Shown here: positions 32,595 through 43,488 of the stretch, one piece after another | How the letters are laid out: every line of letters begins with the position of its first letter | Numbering within the stretch: position 1 is the first letter of the stretch | DNA from: Bacillus sp. OV166 | GTDB lineage: Bacteria; Bacillota; Bacilli; Bacillales; Cytobacillaceae | Direction of reading: 5' to 3' | Assembly (NCBI RefSeq): GCF_900177675.1 | Contig: NZ_FXWM01000001.1 | Coordinates: 371,501-435,500, forward strand | Length of the DNA: 64,000 nt | Program-made: the position numbers and the translations under genes | The notes under the pieces: model-generated | What the model saw: only the letters and a program-made list of their open reading frames with translations | What the model was told of the DNA's origin: nothing | The model's database searches: none

Positions 32595-33305
32595 ATGAAA
32601 ATGAGTGAAAATCTTATTATCAATGGCTCGGGCAGCTATCCTGGCGGCCGTTACGATAAAATCAGTATTCGAGGGGAAGGGACGATTGTCAATGCTGTGG
32701 AGAGTTCGACTTTCCATGTCTATGGTACGAGTGAGGCCGTCGAGAATGTCAAAACAGGCTCGGTAAAAGTATTTGGTGAAGCAGAGATCAAAGGGAATAT
32801 GGATGCAGAGGAAACACTGATCATGGGAACGATGATGGTCGGTGGCAATGCTCTTTTAAAAAGGATAAAAATTTTCGGATTGCTGGAAGTCGGCGAAAGT
32901 CTTACGGGGGATGAAGCAAACATTAAAGGAAGTATCGCAGTAAATGGCGATGTAGAGTATGAGACGTTCGACTCTAGTGGCGGATTTGAGATCAAAGGCT
33001 TACTGACGGCGGATACAATTAAGGTTGGTCTGCGTTTTGGGCAGAGCTCTGCTGAGGAAATCGGCGGCGGAAAAATAACCGTCAAAAAAAGAAGTAACTC
33101 ATTACTCCCCTTTGGAAAAGAGGCAGGATCCCTAAGTGCAAAAGTCATTGAAGGGGATGATATCTACCTTGAAAATACCAAGGCTGATATTGTTCGGGGC
33201 AACAAGGTGAAAATTGGACCTGGCTGCCAAATAGGAGTGGTGGAGTATCGGAATGATTTCTCACACGATCCGAAGGCGGCAATAAAAACGACGACAAAGA
33301 TATAA
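32595..33305 (+). CDS. yhbF: Bactofilin-like protein YhbF
   Basis: 236 residues, same beta-helix pattern as YhbE and clearly its paralogue: both open with LxINGxGxxxGGxY/F and close with NTKADIVRGNKVKIGPGCQI. Begins 15 bases after yhbE behind AGGAGGG. The pair probably co-assembles. Cellular role unknown. Confidence 0.83.
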   Translation: MKMSENLIINGSGSYPGGRYDKISIRGEGTIVNAVESSTFHVYGTSEAVENVKTGSVKVFGEAEIKGNMDAEETLIMGTMMVGGNALLKRIKIFGLLEVGESLTGDEANIKGSIAVNGDVEYETFDSSGGFEIKGLLTADTIKVGLRFGQSSAEEIGGGKITVKKRSNSLLPFGKEAGSLSAKVIEGDDIYLENTKADIVRGNKVKIGPGCQIGVVEYRNDFSHDPKAAIKTTTKI

Positions 33306-33317
33306 AGGAGAAATGTG

Positions 33318-34832
33318 ATGGTGACGAAAGAAGGCAAATTAGGATTGGTTGTTGCGGGGTTATTGTTGGGGATTTTGATGGCCTCGATGGATAATACGAT
33401 TGTTGTAACCGCAATGGGTACGATTGTCGGTGATCTTGGTGGTCTGGAGAGCTTTGTCTGGGTCGTATCTGCCTACATGGTAGCTGAGATGGCAGGGATG
33501 CCGATTTTCGGTAAGTTATCGGATATGTACGGTCGAAAAAGATTCTTTATTTTCGGATTGATTTTATTTATGGTGGGTTCCGCTTTGTGCGGTACTGCTG
33601 AAACGATCACGCAATTAAGCATTTATCGTGCGATTCAGGGGATTGGCGGTGGGGCTCTTGTCCCAATCGCCTTTACGATAATGTTTGACCTGTTTCCCCC
33701 TGAAAAGCGCGGGAAAATGGGGGGCTTGTTCGGAGCCGTTTTTGGATTGTCGAGTATTTTTGGTCCATTGCTTGGTGCGTATATAACAGACTATATCAGC
33801 TGGCATTGGATTTTCTACATTAATATGCCACTAGGGATCTTATCACTCATTTTTATTACTATCGCCTATAAGGAATCTCCAATTCACAAAAAGCAGATAA
33901 TTGATTGGTCGGGGGCCGTGACATTGGTCGGAGCCGTAGTTTGTCTAATGTTTGCGCTTGAACTTGGAGGGCAAAAGTATGATTGGAATTCTACCGTGAT
34001 CATCAGCCTGTTTGCAGGATTTGCGATTCTATTTTTGATCTTTTTATTTGTGGAGACAAAAGCAAAGGATCCGATTATTTCCTTTTCCATGTTTAGAAAC
34101 CGCTTGTTTGCAGGCAGTACAATCGTTGGCTTATTTTACGGTGCTGCATTTATGGCAGCTACGGTTTACATCCCGATTTTTGTGCAAGGGGTATATGGCG
34201 GGACTGCCACCAATTCAGGGTTAATATTATTGCCAATGATGCTTGGCTCCGTGGTTACCGCACAAGCGGGCGGTTTTTTGACAACGAAGATGAGCTATCG
34301 AAATATTATGTTTATCTCCGGAGTTATTTTGATTGGCGGCATATTGTTATTGAGTACGATTACACCAGAAACAAGCAGAGCGGTGTTGACGCTTTACATG
34401 ATTATAATTGGTTTAGGCGTCGGCTTTTCTTTTTCTGTGTTAAGTATGGCAGCGATTCATCCGTTTGGAATCGAGCAAAGGGGCTCAGCAACATCCACTA
34501 GTAACTTTATTCGTTCCTTAGGAATGACGATCGGGATAACCGTTTTTGGTACGATCCAACGAAGTGATCTCAAAGAAGGGTTGGAAAATGCTTTTGCTGG
34601 AATGGGGCCGATTCCTAAGGGTCAAAGTTTCGGAGATTCGCGGGCCTTATTATCGGAGGAAGCAAGAAAATTAATCCCACCACAAATTCTCGATAAAATT
34701 ACAGATGCACTCTCAAGTTCCATCGTCCACACATTTACATGGGCACTCGTACCCGCAGGTCTAGCCTTCCTATTTATATTTATCCTAGGGAAAGAGCGTA
34801 TGGTGATTCACAAAAAAGAGGTTTCAAAATGA
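33318..34832 (+). CDS. MFS multidrug exporter, DHA2 (14-helix) family
   Basis: About 504 residues with 14 transmembrane helices. MFS motif A GKLSDMYGRKR lies between helices 2 and 3; WHWIFYINMPLG marks the DHA2 class; an acidic residue (SMDNTIVV) in helix 1 fits proton-coupled drug export. Ten or so bases after yhbF with its own AAGGAGA site, so the last gene of the operon. Substrate unknown. Confidence 0.9.
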   Translation: MVTKEGKLGLVVAGLLLGILMASMDNTIVVTAMGTIVGDLGGLESFVWVVSAYMVAEMAGMPIFGKLSDMYGRKRFFIFGLILFMVGSALCGTAETITQLSIYRAIQGIGGGALVPIAFTIMFDLFPPEKRGKMGGLFGAVFGLSSIFGPLLGAYITDYISWHWIFYINMPLGILSLIFITIAYKESPIHKKQIIDWSGAVTLVGAVVCLMFALELGGQKYDWNSTVIISLFAGFAILFLIFLFVETKAKDPIISFSMFRNRLFAGSTIVGLFYGAAFMAATVYIPIFVQGVYGGTATNSGLILLPMMLGSVVTAQAGGFLTTKMSYRNIMFISGVILIGGILLLSTITPETSRAVLTLYMIIIGLGVGFSFSVLSMAAIHPFGIEQRGSATSTSNFIRSLGMTIGITVFGTIQRSDLKEGLENAFAGMGPIPKGQSFGDSRALLSEEARKLIPPQILDKITDALSSSIVHTFTWALVPAGLAFLFIFILGKERMVIHKKEVSK

Positions 34833-34833
34833 A

Positions 34834-34880
34834 AAGGTGTCAGGCACCATGTGAAAAATTCACATGGTGCCTGACACCTT
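34834..34880. terminator. Perfect 20-bp bidirectional hairpin
   Basis: AAGGTGTCAGGCACCATGTG and its exact complement flank a seven-base loop, between the convergent MFS and ydiK genes. T-rich tracts follow on both sides, so it can end transcription both ways. The core GGTGTCAGGCACC is a familiar dispersed palindrome in Bacillus genomes. Confidence 0.85.
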
Positions 34881-34883
34881 GTT

Positions 34884-35087
34884 TTATTTCTTTTTCATTT
34901 TATCTTTGTATTTAAAGTGAAAGATAATCATTTTTACGCCTGAGCCAAAGTCAAAGGTTGCTAATAGGACGAGGAGGTAACTGAAAAACCCCCAGCCATT
35001 TTTTTGAACATTATCAATGGCAAAGTAAGTAAACAACCCGCCAAGCAAAAAGTAAATTAATCCGGAAAACAAAGGTGAACGTCTCAT
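34884..35087 (-). CDS. ydiK: Small membrane protein YdiK (DUF4305)
   Basis: 67 residues with two transmembrane helices and a very basic C terminus. Overlaps the ydiL stop by four bases. Position and size match B. subtilis ydiK. Function unknown. Confidence 0.85.
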   Translation of the reverse strand: MRRSPLFSGLIYFLLGGLFTYFAIDNVQKNGWGFFSYLLVLLATFDFGSGVKMIIFHFKYKDKMKKK

Positions 35088-35806
35088 AGAAATCCTCCGA
35101 TAAAGTTTTGAACCGCCTCGGCTTCTCGCTGGAGCCTCTCAATGTCGTCTTTGTACACCGACTGAACCAAGACCACCAAGGTGTTCATTGTGACATGGGC
35201 AAATATTGGGACGAAAATGGATTTTGTTTTTACATAAAGAAAGGCGAACGTAAAGCCCATGGCCGAATATAGCAGAATGTGCTGAAACTCCATATGTGCC
35301 GCGGCAAAAATGACTGAACTGATAAGAGCAGAGATAAAAAAGTTAAATCGTTGATGAAGAGCTCCGAAAATAATTTTTCGAAAAACGATTTCTTCTAGGA
35401 TTGGTCCAATGATGCTCGTGACAATGATCGCTAAGGGAAAAGCCTCAATTATCTTCAGAATATCCTTTGTGTTTTCAGACCCCATATTGATGCCTAATAG
35501 GTTCTCGATGATTGCGGCGGCGTACTGGGCAGCTAAAGCAAGGAAGATTCCTGAAATGGCCCATACCACCGAATGACCGAAAGAACCGCCCTTTTTGCTG
35601 AAGCCTCGGTTGTTCATTTCTTTCCGTAATATAAAAATAATGAGTAATAAGGCAATCGTAAAACTAGCTAGAAGCCAGGAAGGTACAGCAAGACTTTGAT
35701 TGATCCCAAAGTTTTTAAAGCCAAACAAAAATAGGGGTATCCCGATTAGGCTAGAAAACTGCATCGCGATGTAAACAATAATGATTATCCAATATTCCCG
35801 TTTCAA
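35084..35806 (-). CDS. ydiL: CPBP-family intramembrane metalloprotease YdiL
   Basis: 240 residues with about seven to eight transmembrane helices. Carries the CPBP (Rce1-like) motifs: EEIVFR, then FAAAHMEFQH, then HVTMN, which supply the glutamates and histidines of the metal site. Related proteins work in peptide modification or bacteriocin immunity. Divergent from groES. Confidence 0.88.
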   Translation of the reverse strand: MKREYWIIIIVYIAMQFSSLIGIPLFLFGFKNFGINQSLAVPSWLLASFTIALLLIIFILRKEMNNRGFSKKGGSFGHSVVWAISGIFLALAAQYAAAIIENLLGINMGSENTKDILKIIEAFPLAIIVTSIIGPILEEIVFRKIIFGALHQRFNFFISALISSVIFAAAHMEFQHILLYSAMGFTFAFLYVKTKSIFVPIFAHVTMNTLVVLVQSVYKDDIERLQREAEAVQNFIGGFL

Positions 35807-36053
35807 ATAATCTAGTCTCCTTTAGATTCCATTTTATATTTTTGACGAATAGTCAATTTATAATCATCCATTTTACAGGGAGTCAAATCGCTCGTGCCTT
35901 TATATATACTATTCTTCATTCTACTCTTAAAACTGGCTATGTTTCAATTTAGAAAGACTTTTAAAAAAAATGGGTATAGAAAATGACGTTTTTCACATAC
36001 TTTATAAGGTTGTCAATCGGATTATTTTTTTTAGAAAAATTTATGCTTCACAC

Positions 36054-36082
36054 TTGCAAAAAAATTTGAGATTCATTATTAT
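36054..36082 (+). promoter_or_regulatory. SigA promoter of groESL
   Basis: TTGCAA (36054-36059), 17-base spacer, TATTAT (36077-36082), with TATAAT three bases further on. The CIRCE operator lies just downstream. The rest of the 353-base gap from ydiL shows no gene. Confidence 0.7.
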
Positions 36083-36092
36083 AATAATTGTG

Positions 36093-36119
36093 TTAGCACT
36101 CATTCGTAGAGAGTGCTAA
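36093..36119 (+). promoter_or_regulatory. CIRCE operator (HrcA site)
   Basis: TTAGCACTC-N9-GAGTGCTAA, a perfect CIRCE element in the transcription start region. HrcA represses groESL here until heat shock. Confidence 0.97.
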
Positions 36120-36159
36120 TAAGTCAGAATTACATATATTTTTGAGGAGGTTGTTTGAT

Positions 36160-36447
36160 TTGTTAAGACCATTAGGTGATCGTATTATCATTGAGCTTGT
36201 TGAATCAGAAGAAAAAACTGCAAGCGGGATCGTATTACCGGATTCAGCGAAAGAAAAGCCTCAAGAAGGAAAAGTTGTTGCCGTTGGTACTGGCCGCGTA
36301 CTTGAAAGCGGAGAGCGTGTAGCACTTGAAGTTTCTGTAGGTGATCGTATTATCTTCTCAAAATACGGCGGTACAGAAGTGAAATACCAAGGAACAGAAT
36401 ATTTAATCTTACGCGAATCTGATATTCTTGCTGTCGTTGGCGCTTAA
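36160..36447 (+). CDS. groES: Co-chaperonin GroES
   Basis: 95 residues, forms the seven-membered lid on GroEL. Mobile loop [18 protein letters not shown] is intact. The open frame extends to a start-like codon at 36142, but GAGGAGG at 36144-36150 is nine bases from the TTG at 36160, giving the family-standard [12 protein letters not shown] starts are uncommon for such a highly expressed gene. Confidence 0.95.
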   Translation: MLRPLGDRIIIELVESEEKTASGIVLPDSAKEKPQEGKVVAVGTGRVLESGERVALEVSVGDRIIFSKYGGTEVKYQGTEYLILRESDILAVVGA

Positions 36448-36500
36448 GATTTTTACTTAAAAAAATACAAAGAACTTAAAAGATATGAGGAGGTTTTTAA

Positions 36501-38138
<1,638 letters not shown>

Positions 38139-38245
38139 TCATGTCCCCAGAATCTCTTTGAGATAAGGGATTATAGCTCCTTATATACTTTGGAAATTAC
38201 CTAAGGGTAACAAAAGGGTAACATTTTCTCTAATAAGGATCTGAA

Positions 38246-39457
38246 TTAGAGGTTTTCCATTAGTTCTTTGAACTTTTGGGAGGCCTCTTTTTTCATTTCT
38301 TTTGTTACATGTAAATAAACATTCTTCGTAGTGTCTTCGTCCTTATGTCCTAAACGTTCCATAATCTGAGGTAGGCTTACACCCGCTTCAGCTAGTAGGG
38401 ATGTATGAGTATGACGTAATGAGTGTGGAGTAAGTTCAGTGTTTAAACCAGCAAGTTTTAATAATCTTCTCATACGATTTTCTATTTTTTTAATGTAATA
38501 TGGATAACCAGGTAGTTCATCATCGATACTAGCAAATACAAAGTCTTGATTATGGTAAACATCTCTATATCTCATGATCGCTTTGTTTTGCATGGTTTTG
38601 TGCTTTAGTAATTCATTGACCACAGTTTCATCTATATCAATAATACGTACTGAAGTGTTAGTTTTAGGTGTTAGTAGCTTGTACTCTTTTCTGTTATTAG
38701 TTGGATTGTAATATGTTTTAGAAATACTAATAGTTTGTTCTTTTAAATTAATATCCCTCCATTTTAAAGCACAAAGCTCCCCTGTACGCATTCCTGTGTA
38801 AGCTAGTAATAAGAAGATAGTGTAGTCATGGTCTAATCCCATTTTTTTTGCTATGTCCAGAAGATGTTTAAGTTCTTCTTTCTCTAGATACTTGGGAAAA
38901 TCCCTTTTTTCCTCTATTTCTTCAACTGTTTTTTGGTTCTTAGGTACATGAGTGAATTCAGAGGGGTCTGTCCTCAATACTCCTAGTTCAACTGCTTTTT
39001 TGAAAATCATCCTACCGGTTCTATTAGCACCTTCTATTGTATTTTGAGCATAGCCTCTTTTCTTTAAGTCATTTAATGCTTCTTGATATTGACGTCGTGT
39101 TATACTTTTTAATTTTAATTTAGCAAAATAGTCTAGAAGGCGTTTTATTTCGTGTTTCCTGATACGAATTGTACTTTCTTTTACGTTTCCTTTTGCTTCA
39201 TATATGGAAAGCCATTCGTAAGCAAAATCTTCGAATGTTGAGTTAGTTTCTTCTACATATATTCCTTGGTTAATTTCATTTTTAAGAATAGCAGCAGCAG
39301 CTTCTGCTTCTTTTTTGGTACGAAACCCTCCCTTCTTCTTTTGTTTTCTCATTCCTGTTTTAGGATCTTTACCTATATCCTCAATAAAAGCCCAACTAGC
39401 ACCGCAACTACACTTTTTACCTTTACATTTGCAACGGGGTTTATAGTAATAAGTCAT
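38246..39457 (-). CDS. int: Tyrosine recombinase (integrase) of the groEL island
   Basis: 403 residues. N-terminal arm-binding region begins with a cysteine cluster (CKCKGKKCSCG), then a core-binding SAM-like domain (about 65-165) and the catalytic domain. Catalytic residues are visible: R in TGMRTGE, H and R in HSLRHTH, H in RLGHKDEDTT and Y in NVYLHV. It faces groEL, placing the left attachment site in 38139-38245, where gggtaac is repeated. The partner site lies outside the window. The start shares a T with the stop of the zinc-finger gene (TAATG). Confidence 0.95.
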   Translation of the reverse strand: MTYYYKPRCKCKGKKCSCGASWAFIEDIGKDPKTGMRKQKKKGGFRTKKEAEAAAAILKNEINQGIYVEETNSTFEDFAYEWLSIYEAKGNVKESTIRIRKHEIKRLLDYFAKLKLKSITRRQYQEALNDLKKRGYAQNTIEGANRTGRMIFKKAVELGVLRTDPSEFTHVPKNQKTVEEIEEKRDFPKYLEKEELKHLLDIAKKMGLDHDYTIFLLLAYTGMRTGELCALKWRDINLKEQTISISKTYYNPTNNRKEYKLLTPKTNTSVRIIDIDETVVNELLKHKTMQNKAIMRYRDVYHNQDFVFASIDDELPGYPYYIKKIENRMRRLLKLAGLNTELTPHSLRHTHTSLLAEAGVSLPQIMERLGHKDEDTTKNVYLHVTKEMKKEASQKFKELMENL

Positions 39458-40452
39458 TATATGTCACGTCCTTCTTCGTCTTTTTTTCTATTTCTATAAG
39501 CTTCTTGTTTACATGCAGCGGAACAATATTTCTTGCGTCTTGTTTTTACGAAAGGTAACCCACAGTTTTTATTTGCGCATTTGTATATATTTCTGTCGTC
39601 ATTGATGATTTGCCATAGGTCATAATAAATTGCTGCTAACAAGTATTGTGTGTATCTGCTTTCTACTACTTTGAAGCTTTTAGTCAGAGGGTTACGAACA
39701 ATATCGCTAACACTTATTTGTATTCCTCCTTTTAGACGTGACTCTAAGATTTTAGACAAGGTATATTGACCAATTTCTAATAATGACTGTTTTCTCATTG
39801 TTTCTGGCAACATAAAAATTCTCTCTCCAGTAGTCCAATGAACATTAAACGGTTTATTAATCTGAATCTTTTCAAAGTAAATATCTGATGGATCATGTTC
39901 AAAGGGATCTTTTATCTCAATAATCTCTCTAATCTGCTCTTCGGAACTTTCATTCCTGATAACATCATATAACCTTAAAATTTTTTGAACCTCATGTATG
40001 TGCCAAAGCCATAGCTCTATTGGCTCGAAAACGCTAAAACCGTAAGTATGAAAGATATAAGACGCCTTTTTAGTGTATTGAGATACTGGATGGGGGCTAT
40101 ATAAATGATTCAAATCAGGATGCTTTATCCCTAATAGGCCATATTTTTTTGAAAATGATTCAATGTCTTTAAAAGTTTTTAAGGTAGCGAATTCATTCAT
40201 GAGACCTTCTGTATTAAAAATAATTTGGTGAGGGTCTGTTTTGGATGTGTTTAACATTAGTGCTAATGATATATCACGATCTACAAGTATTTTCATTCCT
40301 TTTTGCCAACTATTGATACTTTCAGTTAAGAATTCTTCAGAAAAACCTCCAATCTCAACTATTTCCTTTTCCAAGTTCTCAACATTAACTAACTCAACAG
40401 GTACTACGTCTATCTCTGTGTTTGCTTCTGTTAGTGGATAAAAGTAATCCAT
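39457..40452 (-). CDS. Unknown protein with C-terminal CGNR-like zinc finger
   Basis: About 331 residues. The C terminus has four cysteines in CANKNCGLPF and KKYCSAACKQEAYRNR, the CGNR-type zinc-finger pattern seen in putative nucleic-acid-binding regulators. The rest is not recognised. The ATG at 40452 has GGAGGTG six bases away; the longer frame to 40524 lacks a site. Co-transcribed with the integrase. Possibly a regulator of excision or a toxin-like effector. Confidence 0.7.
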   Translation of the reverse strand: MDYFYPLTEANTEIDVVPVELVNVENLEKEIVEIGGFSEEFLTESINSWQKGMKILVDRDISLALMLNTSKTDPHQIIFNTEGLMNEFATLKTFKDIESFSKKYGLLGIKHPDLNHLYSPHPVSQYTKKASYIFHTYGFSVFEPIELWLWHIHEVQKILRLYDVIRNESSEEQIREIIEIKDPFEHDPSDIYFEKIQINKPFNVHWTTGERIFMLPETMRKQSLLEIGQYTLSKILESRLKGGIQISVSDIVRNPLTKSFKVVESRYTQYLLAAIYYDLWQIINDDRNIYKCANKNCGLPFVKTRRKKYCSAACKQEAYRNRKKDEEGRDI

Positions 40453-40481
40453 ATAACTCACCTCCAAAAAATAGTTACTTA

Positions 40482-40524
40482 TTGTTACGATATCTTTAGT
40501 ATTTTTATTTATATATCGTAACAA
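40482..40524. promoter_or_regulatory. Inverted repeat in the divergent control region
   Basis: TTGTTACGATAT (40482-40493) and its exact complement ATATCGTAACAA (40513-40524) flank a 19-base AT-rich spacer, between the integrase operon and the rightward replication genes. A likely operator for one of the adjacent regulators. Confidence 0.6.
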
Positions 40525-40583
40525 AATGTAATGTAAAGATTATAACACCAACTCCAACCTATAACAACTAAGGAGGTAAAGTA

Positions 40584-40772
40584 ATGAATTTTTATCAAAG
40601 AAATGAAGATATCAGAAGAGCTAAAGGATCTATCCCAAATTGGGCGGTTGCTGAGAAGTTGGGTATTCATGAGAATTCTTTCTATCGTCTTTTACGAAAT
40701 GAAATTTCTTCGGAAAAAAAGAAAGAAATTTTAGAAATTATTGCGCAGCTAAAGTCTGCGCAAAATATTTGA
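40584..40772 (+). CDS. Small HTH protein of the mobile element
   Basis: 62 residues. NWAVAEKLGIHENSFYRLLR is a helix-turn-helix of a type common at the start of rightward operons in Gram-positive phages and integrative elements. AGGAGGTAAAG gives a strong start. Candidate ligand of the inverted repeat just upstream. Confidence 0.75.
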   Translation: MNFYQRNEDIRRAKGSIPNWAVAEKLGIHENSFYRLLRNEISSEKKKEILEIIAQLKSAQNI

Positions 40773-40791
40773 CTTTAAGGAGAGATCATAG

Positions 40792-41004
40792 ATGGTTGAG
40801 CAAAAACTTCCCGATATTTTAACGGCGCAACATATTGCTGATTATTTGGGTATTTCTCGTCGTCGTGTATATGAACTACTACAAATGAGAGAAGAAGTAG
40901 GTGGAATACGCAATTTTCAAATTGGTTTATCAAAGCGGGTTGATAAAAAAGATTTTTTTCAATGGATAGAAGATCAGAAAAGTAATAGCAGAAGGGAGAT
41001 TTAA
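40792..41004 (+). CDS. Excisionase-like HTH protein
   Basis: 70 residues with the HTH_17 fold of excisionases: LTAQHIADYLGISRRRVYELL. AAGGAGAG precedes the ATG. It may assist integrase-driven excision or regulate the replication genes behind it. Confidence 0.75.
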   Translation: MVEQKLPDILTAQHIADYLGISRRRVYELLQMREEVGGIRNFQIGLSKRVDKKDFFQWIEDQKSNSRREI

Positions 41005-41009
41005 AGGAA

Positions 41010-41855
41010 ATGAATTTTTCTGCATTATCACAAAATGGAAGAGCAGCTATAGCTTATGCTAACAAACTTAAATGGGCTGTTTTTCCAATTTATGAACCAA
41101 TGGATAAATATTGTTCTTGTCAGAACCCAAACTGTACTAGCATTGGGAAGCATCCAAGAGTTAACAGAGGTTTTAAAGAAGCGACTATTAACTTAAATTT
41201 AATATCAAATTGGTGGGTGCAATGGCCGGAAGCTAATATTGGAATCGCAACCGGTAAACAAAGTAGTTTGATCGCAGTAGATATTGACCCCCGACATGGT
41301 GGAGAAGAGTCACTGATTAAATTAATACACGAATATAGACCTTTACCTAAAACAGTAGAAGCAGTTACAGGTGGTGGTGGTCGCCATATATTATTTAAAC
41401 CTACTTGTTACATAAGGAATCGGTCAAACCTCTTACCAGGAATTGATATTAGAGGCGATGGCGGTTATATAGTAGTAGCTCCATCACTTCATGAAAGAGG
41501 ACAAGTTTATGAATGGGATTTGTCAAACCACCCGCTGAATGTTGGGATCGTAGATATCCCCAAATGGTTACTAGATCTAATTCAAGGAGAGAGAAAAACC
41601 CATGATAAAAGGCCGGCATCATACTGGATTAATCTCTTTCAGGGGGTTGGAGAAGGAGAGAGAAATATAGCAGCTACCCAAATAACTGGATACCTATTAA
41701 GGAGATACATTGACCCTTTAGTCACATATAAAATCATTCAAATGTGGAATGATCAGAACATGCCCCCTCTTAACAAGAATGAACTTTATACAATTGTTAA
41801 TAGTGTGGCAGGAATAGAACTGGAACGACGTAGAAAGGGGGGGCATCATGGATGA
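41010..41855 (+). CDS. Primase-polymerase (bifunctional prim/pol domain)
   Basis: 281 residues. N-terminal AEP-type prim-pol domain with the catalytic acidic pair in AVDIDPRHGG and histidine in GGGGRHILF; an N-terminal CSCQNPNC cysteine cluster is typical. A short C-terminal primase-associated region follows (about 200-281). Overlaps the helicase gene by eight bases. The pair is a self-replication module used by satellites, plasmids and integrative elements. Confidence 0.9.
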   Translation: MNFSALSQNGRAAIAYANKLKWAVFPIYEPMDKYCSCQNPNCTSIGKHPRVNRGFKEATINLNLISNWWVQWPEANIGIATGKQSSLIAVDIDPRHGGEESLIKLIHEYRPLPKTVEAVTGGGGRHILFKPTCYIRNRSNLLPGIDIRGDGGYIVVAPSLHERGQVYEWDLSNHPLNVGIVDIPKWLLDLIQGERKTHDKRPASYWINLFQGVGEGERNIAATQITGYLLRRYIDPLVTYKIIQMWNDQNMPPLNKNELYTIVNSVAGIELERRRKGGHHG

Positions 41856-43488
41856 TAATCTTCGAAAATTAGCTGAAGATAACGAGGATAAAAAAGAGGA
41901 AAAAGAAACCCAATCCCAGGTACTAATTAGATTAGCCACAGGTTTTGAGGTGTTTCACACAAAGGAAAAAGAAACTTATGCCACCTTTAAAGTTAGGGAT
42001 CATTATGAAACTTGGCCATTGAAAGGAAGTGGATTCAAGTTATGGTTAACAAAGAAATATTTTGAGGAATATGGTAAAGCTGCAGGAGGTCAGGGGATGA
42101 CAGATGCTTTAAATGTACTGAATGCTAAAGCGTTGTTTGAAGGAAAGGAATATTCTGTTTTCACTCGTATTGCTGAAAAAGATAATGTTATATACATTGA
42201 TCTTTGTAACGAAAACTGGGAAGTAGTCAAAGTAGATGAAAATGGATGGGAAGTCATAAGTAACCCACCTTGTAAATTTGTACGTTCTAATCTCGTAAAA
42301 GAACTTCCTAGGCCAGTAAGAGGCGGAAGCCTAGGTGAATTAAAGCAATTTATTAACTTCCAATATGAGGACGATTGGAAGCTAATAGTCGCCTGGATCC
42401 TTGCTGCATTAAGGCCAGGGATACCATATCCACTTCTGAATATTCAAGGAGAGCAAGGTAGCGCCAAAAGTACAACAACAAAAGTGATCAGAGCAATTGT
42501 TGATCCTTCTCAAATGCCATTAAGAAATTTGCCTAAGGAAGAACGTGATTTATCAATTGCAGCGAAAAATACTTGGGTACTTGCGTTTGATAACCTCTCG
42601 GGTCTCTCGAATATGATGAGTGATGCACTTTGTAAACTTTCTACTGGTGGTGGGCTTGCCACCCGAAAGTTATATAGTGATGATGAAGAAGCTGTTTTTA
42701 ATATTATAAGACCCGTTATATTAAACGGTATTGACGATATAGCTAAAAGGCAAGATTTGTTAGACCGCGCGATAGTTATATCCTTACCATCTATTAAAGA
42801 AGAAAAACGCACTGACGAAAAAACTTTCTGGGAAAATTTCGAAAAATCACATGCCCGTATCTTAGGTGCACTCCTAAATGTTTTAAGCGAAGCAATTAAA
42901 GAACTTCCAAGCACAAAGCTAAAAGATAAGCCTAGAATGGCTGATTTTGCCCAGTGGGTAACAGCTGCGGAAAAAGGTTTAGAGTGGGAAGCGGGTGAGT
43001 TTTTAACTATTTATACCCAAAATAGGAATGAAGCTATTGATCAAGGTTTGGACTCTGATCCGGTCGCTGTTGCGGTACAGGTATTTATGCAAACGAGAAT
43101 TAGTTGGGAAGGGACAGCTGCAGAAACCGTCGCTGAATTAGGTAGATATATAGATGAAAGAACGAAATACAGCAAGGCTTGGCCAAGCGATAGGAAGCTA
43201 AAAGAGCGCCTAAGGAGAATTGCACCTGGGCTTAGAACAAAAGGAATTGAGTTTTTTGATATAGGACGTACTCAAAAAGGTGCAACATTGAGGTTAGAAA
43301 AAACAGGTGGAGTATCGTCATTATCTACACCGAACACTTCAATTAGCAATCAGGTAGTAGATAGTGTTAAGCGGAATGGGAATAAAAGTGTTTCAAGCCA
43401 CGATACCCGTAACCAGGTTGACGTTAATGTAGATAATGAATATAAAATCCCACCATTATCTAATTATGAGAAAAGTGAACTCATATAA
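41848..43488 (+). CDS. P-loop replicative helicase-like ATPase
   Basis: 546 residues. Walker A GEQGSAKSTTT near residue 200, followed by WVLAFDNLSG (Walker B-like) and a DRAIVISL arginine-finger region. Family of ATPases found next to prim-pol genes on mobile elements. The last 70 residues are Ser/Asn-rich and probably disordered. Its final A is the first base of the next gene. Confidence 0.85.
   Translation: MDDNLRKLAEDNEDKKEEKETQSQVLIRLATGFEVFHTKEKETYATFKVRDHYETWPLKGSGFKLWLTKKYFEEYGKAAGGQGMTDALNVLNAKALFEGKEYSVFTRIAEKDNVIYIDLCNENWEVVKVDENGWEVISNPPCKFVRSNLVKELPRPVRGGSLGELKQFINFQYEDDWKLIVAWILAALRPGIPYPLLNIQGEQGSAKSTTTKVIRAIVDPSQMPLRNLPKEERDLSIAAKNTWVLAFDNLSGLSNMMSDALCKLSTGGGLATRKLYSDDEEAVFNIIRPVILNGIDDIAKRQDLLDRAIVISLPSIKEEKRTDEKTFWENFEKSHARILGALLNVLSEAIKELPSTKLKDKPRMADFAQWVTAAEKGLEWEAGEFLTIYTQNRNEAIDQGLDSDPVAVAVQVFMQTRISWEGTAAETVAELGRYIDERTKYSKAWPSDRKLKERLRRIAPGLRTKGIEFFDIGRTQKGATLRLEKTGGVSSLSTPNTSISNQVVDSVKRNGNKSVSSHDTRNQVDVNVDNEYKIPPLSNYEKSELI

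Noticed and set aside
38139..38245. Exact attachment repeats of the island
   Set aside because: Short gggtaac repeats are visible on the left, but the right end is outside the window, so no att pair can be matched.
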